Assembly (NCBI RefSeq): GCF_021352225.1
Contig: NZ_JAAUVI010000006.1
Span: 62,001 to 126,000 of the forward strand
Origin: Methylobacterium sp. C25
Lineage (GTDB): Bacteria > Pseudomonadota > Alphaproteobacteria > Rhizobiales > Beijerinckiaceae
Reading direction: 5' to 3'
Length of the DNA: 64,000 bases
Shown: positions 63,879 through 64,000 of the stretch, piece after piece
Layout: each line of letters starts with the position of its first letter
Position numbering within the stretch: the stretch's first letter is position 1
The notes under the pieces: model-generated
What the model was told of the DNA's origin: nothing
The model's database searches: none
The model's input: only the letters and a program-made list of their open reading frames with translations
Made by a program: the position numbers and the translations under genes

Positions 63879-64000
63879 CTATTTCAGCAGGGAGCGCGTC
63901 GCGCCGTCGATCCCGTCGAGCGTCAGCGGGAACATGCGCCCGGAAAAGATCTGGCGGACCATGGCGATGGACTGCGTATAGGACCAATGCGCCTCGGGCA
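63879..64000 (-). CDS. 3' end of an unidentified gene, cut by the window edge
   Basis: The last 40 codons are visible on the minus strand and end GATRSLLK before TAG at 63879-63881. The visible part contains HWSYTQSIAMVRQIFSGRM and PLTLDGIDGA. I could not assign a family from this fragment. It is convergent with the DUF2157-like gene. Confidence 0.5.
   Translation of the reverse strand, partial: PEAHWSYTQSIAMVRQIFSGRMFPLTLDGIDGATRSLLK

Overview
The window is GC-rich chromosomal DNA from an alphaproteobacterium. Methylobacteriaceae (Methylobacterium/Methylorubrum) is the most likely family, judged from the gene set and not from a database search. The evidence is a class II (B12-dependent) ribonucleotide reductase, the complex I accessory subunit NDUFA12, an RNase E with a large acidic insert, a serine hydroxymethyltransferase whose N-terminus looks like the Methylobacterium serine-cycle enzyme, a PQQ-type sorbosone dehydrogenase with a c-type cytochrome, and a giant growth-pole-ring-like coiled-coil protein typical of polar-growing Hyphomicrobiales.

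Layout. 1-7.0 kb: nrdJ (cut by the left edge) with two tandem NrdR boxes and a perfect DnaA box upstream, then two short-chain dehydrogenases divergent from a LysR regulator with a perfect palindrome between them. 7.0-14.5 kb: NDUFA12, a DUF2155 secreted protein, aat, a small repeat protein, the aroQ-accB-accC operon, a DsbA-like oxidoreductase, a MmcQ/YjbR protein and an aminotransferase. 14.5-23.7 kb: a soluble chemoreceptor-like protein, rne, a peptidoglycan amidase and PBP1A. 23.7-28.5 kb: an AlgX/AlgJ-like protein and a probable copper-acquisition operon (TonB receptor, a DUF1775-PCuAC fusion, a small Cys/His protein). 28.7-32.8 kb: an L,D-transpeptidase, a YdcZ-like membrane protein, a TehA/SLAC1 transporter and its divergent AraC regulator. 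33-40.4 kb: glyA-nrdR-ribD-ribE, a three-gene interruption, then ribH-nusB-thiL. 40.4-47.6 kb: a DUF1989 / YqcI-YcgG pair, an orphan Imm1 immunity gene at the end of an Mla-type lipid transport operon, and an MFS transporter.

48.4-50.3 kb is the clearest accessory segment. It is about 1.85 kb of strikingly AT-rich DNA holding a two-gene module that I do not recognise: a soluble protein of about 312 residues, split by an in-frame amber codon, followed with overlap by a four-helix membrane protein. A 10-bp direct repeat lies at both compositional borders, and a relic of an MFS transporter gene abuts the left border. This is the best candidate here for an undescribed system, possibly phage defence, but the function is inference only.

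50.4-64 kb: sorbosone dehydrogenase and a diheme cytochrome c, mgtE, a CheZ-like phosphatase, a DUF1489 protein, a 2,004-residue growth-pole-ring homologue, a free Hpt protein, a 2Fe-2S ferredoxin, a polytopic membrane protein and the 3' end of an unidentified gene.

Functional links: NrdR (34.4 kb) is the likely repressor of nrdJ at the left edge. amiC, PBP1A, the L,D-transpeptidase and the growth-pole-ring protein all concern cell-wall growth. The chemoreceptor-like protein, the CheZ-like phosphatase and the Hpt protein are scattered pieces of phosphorelay signalling. No rRNA, tRNA, CRISPR array, transposase or integrase was seen.
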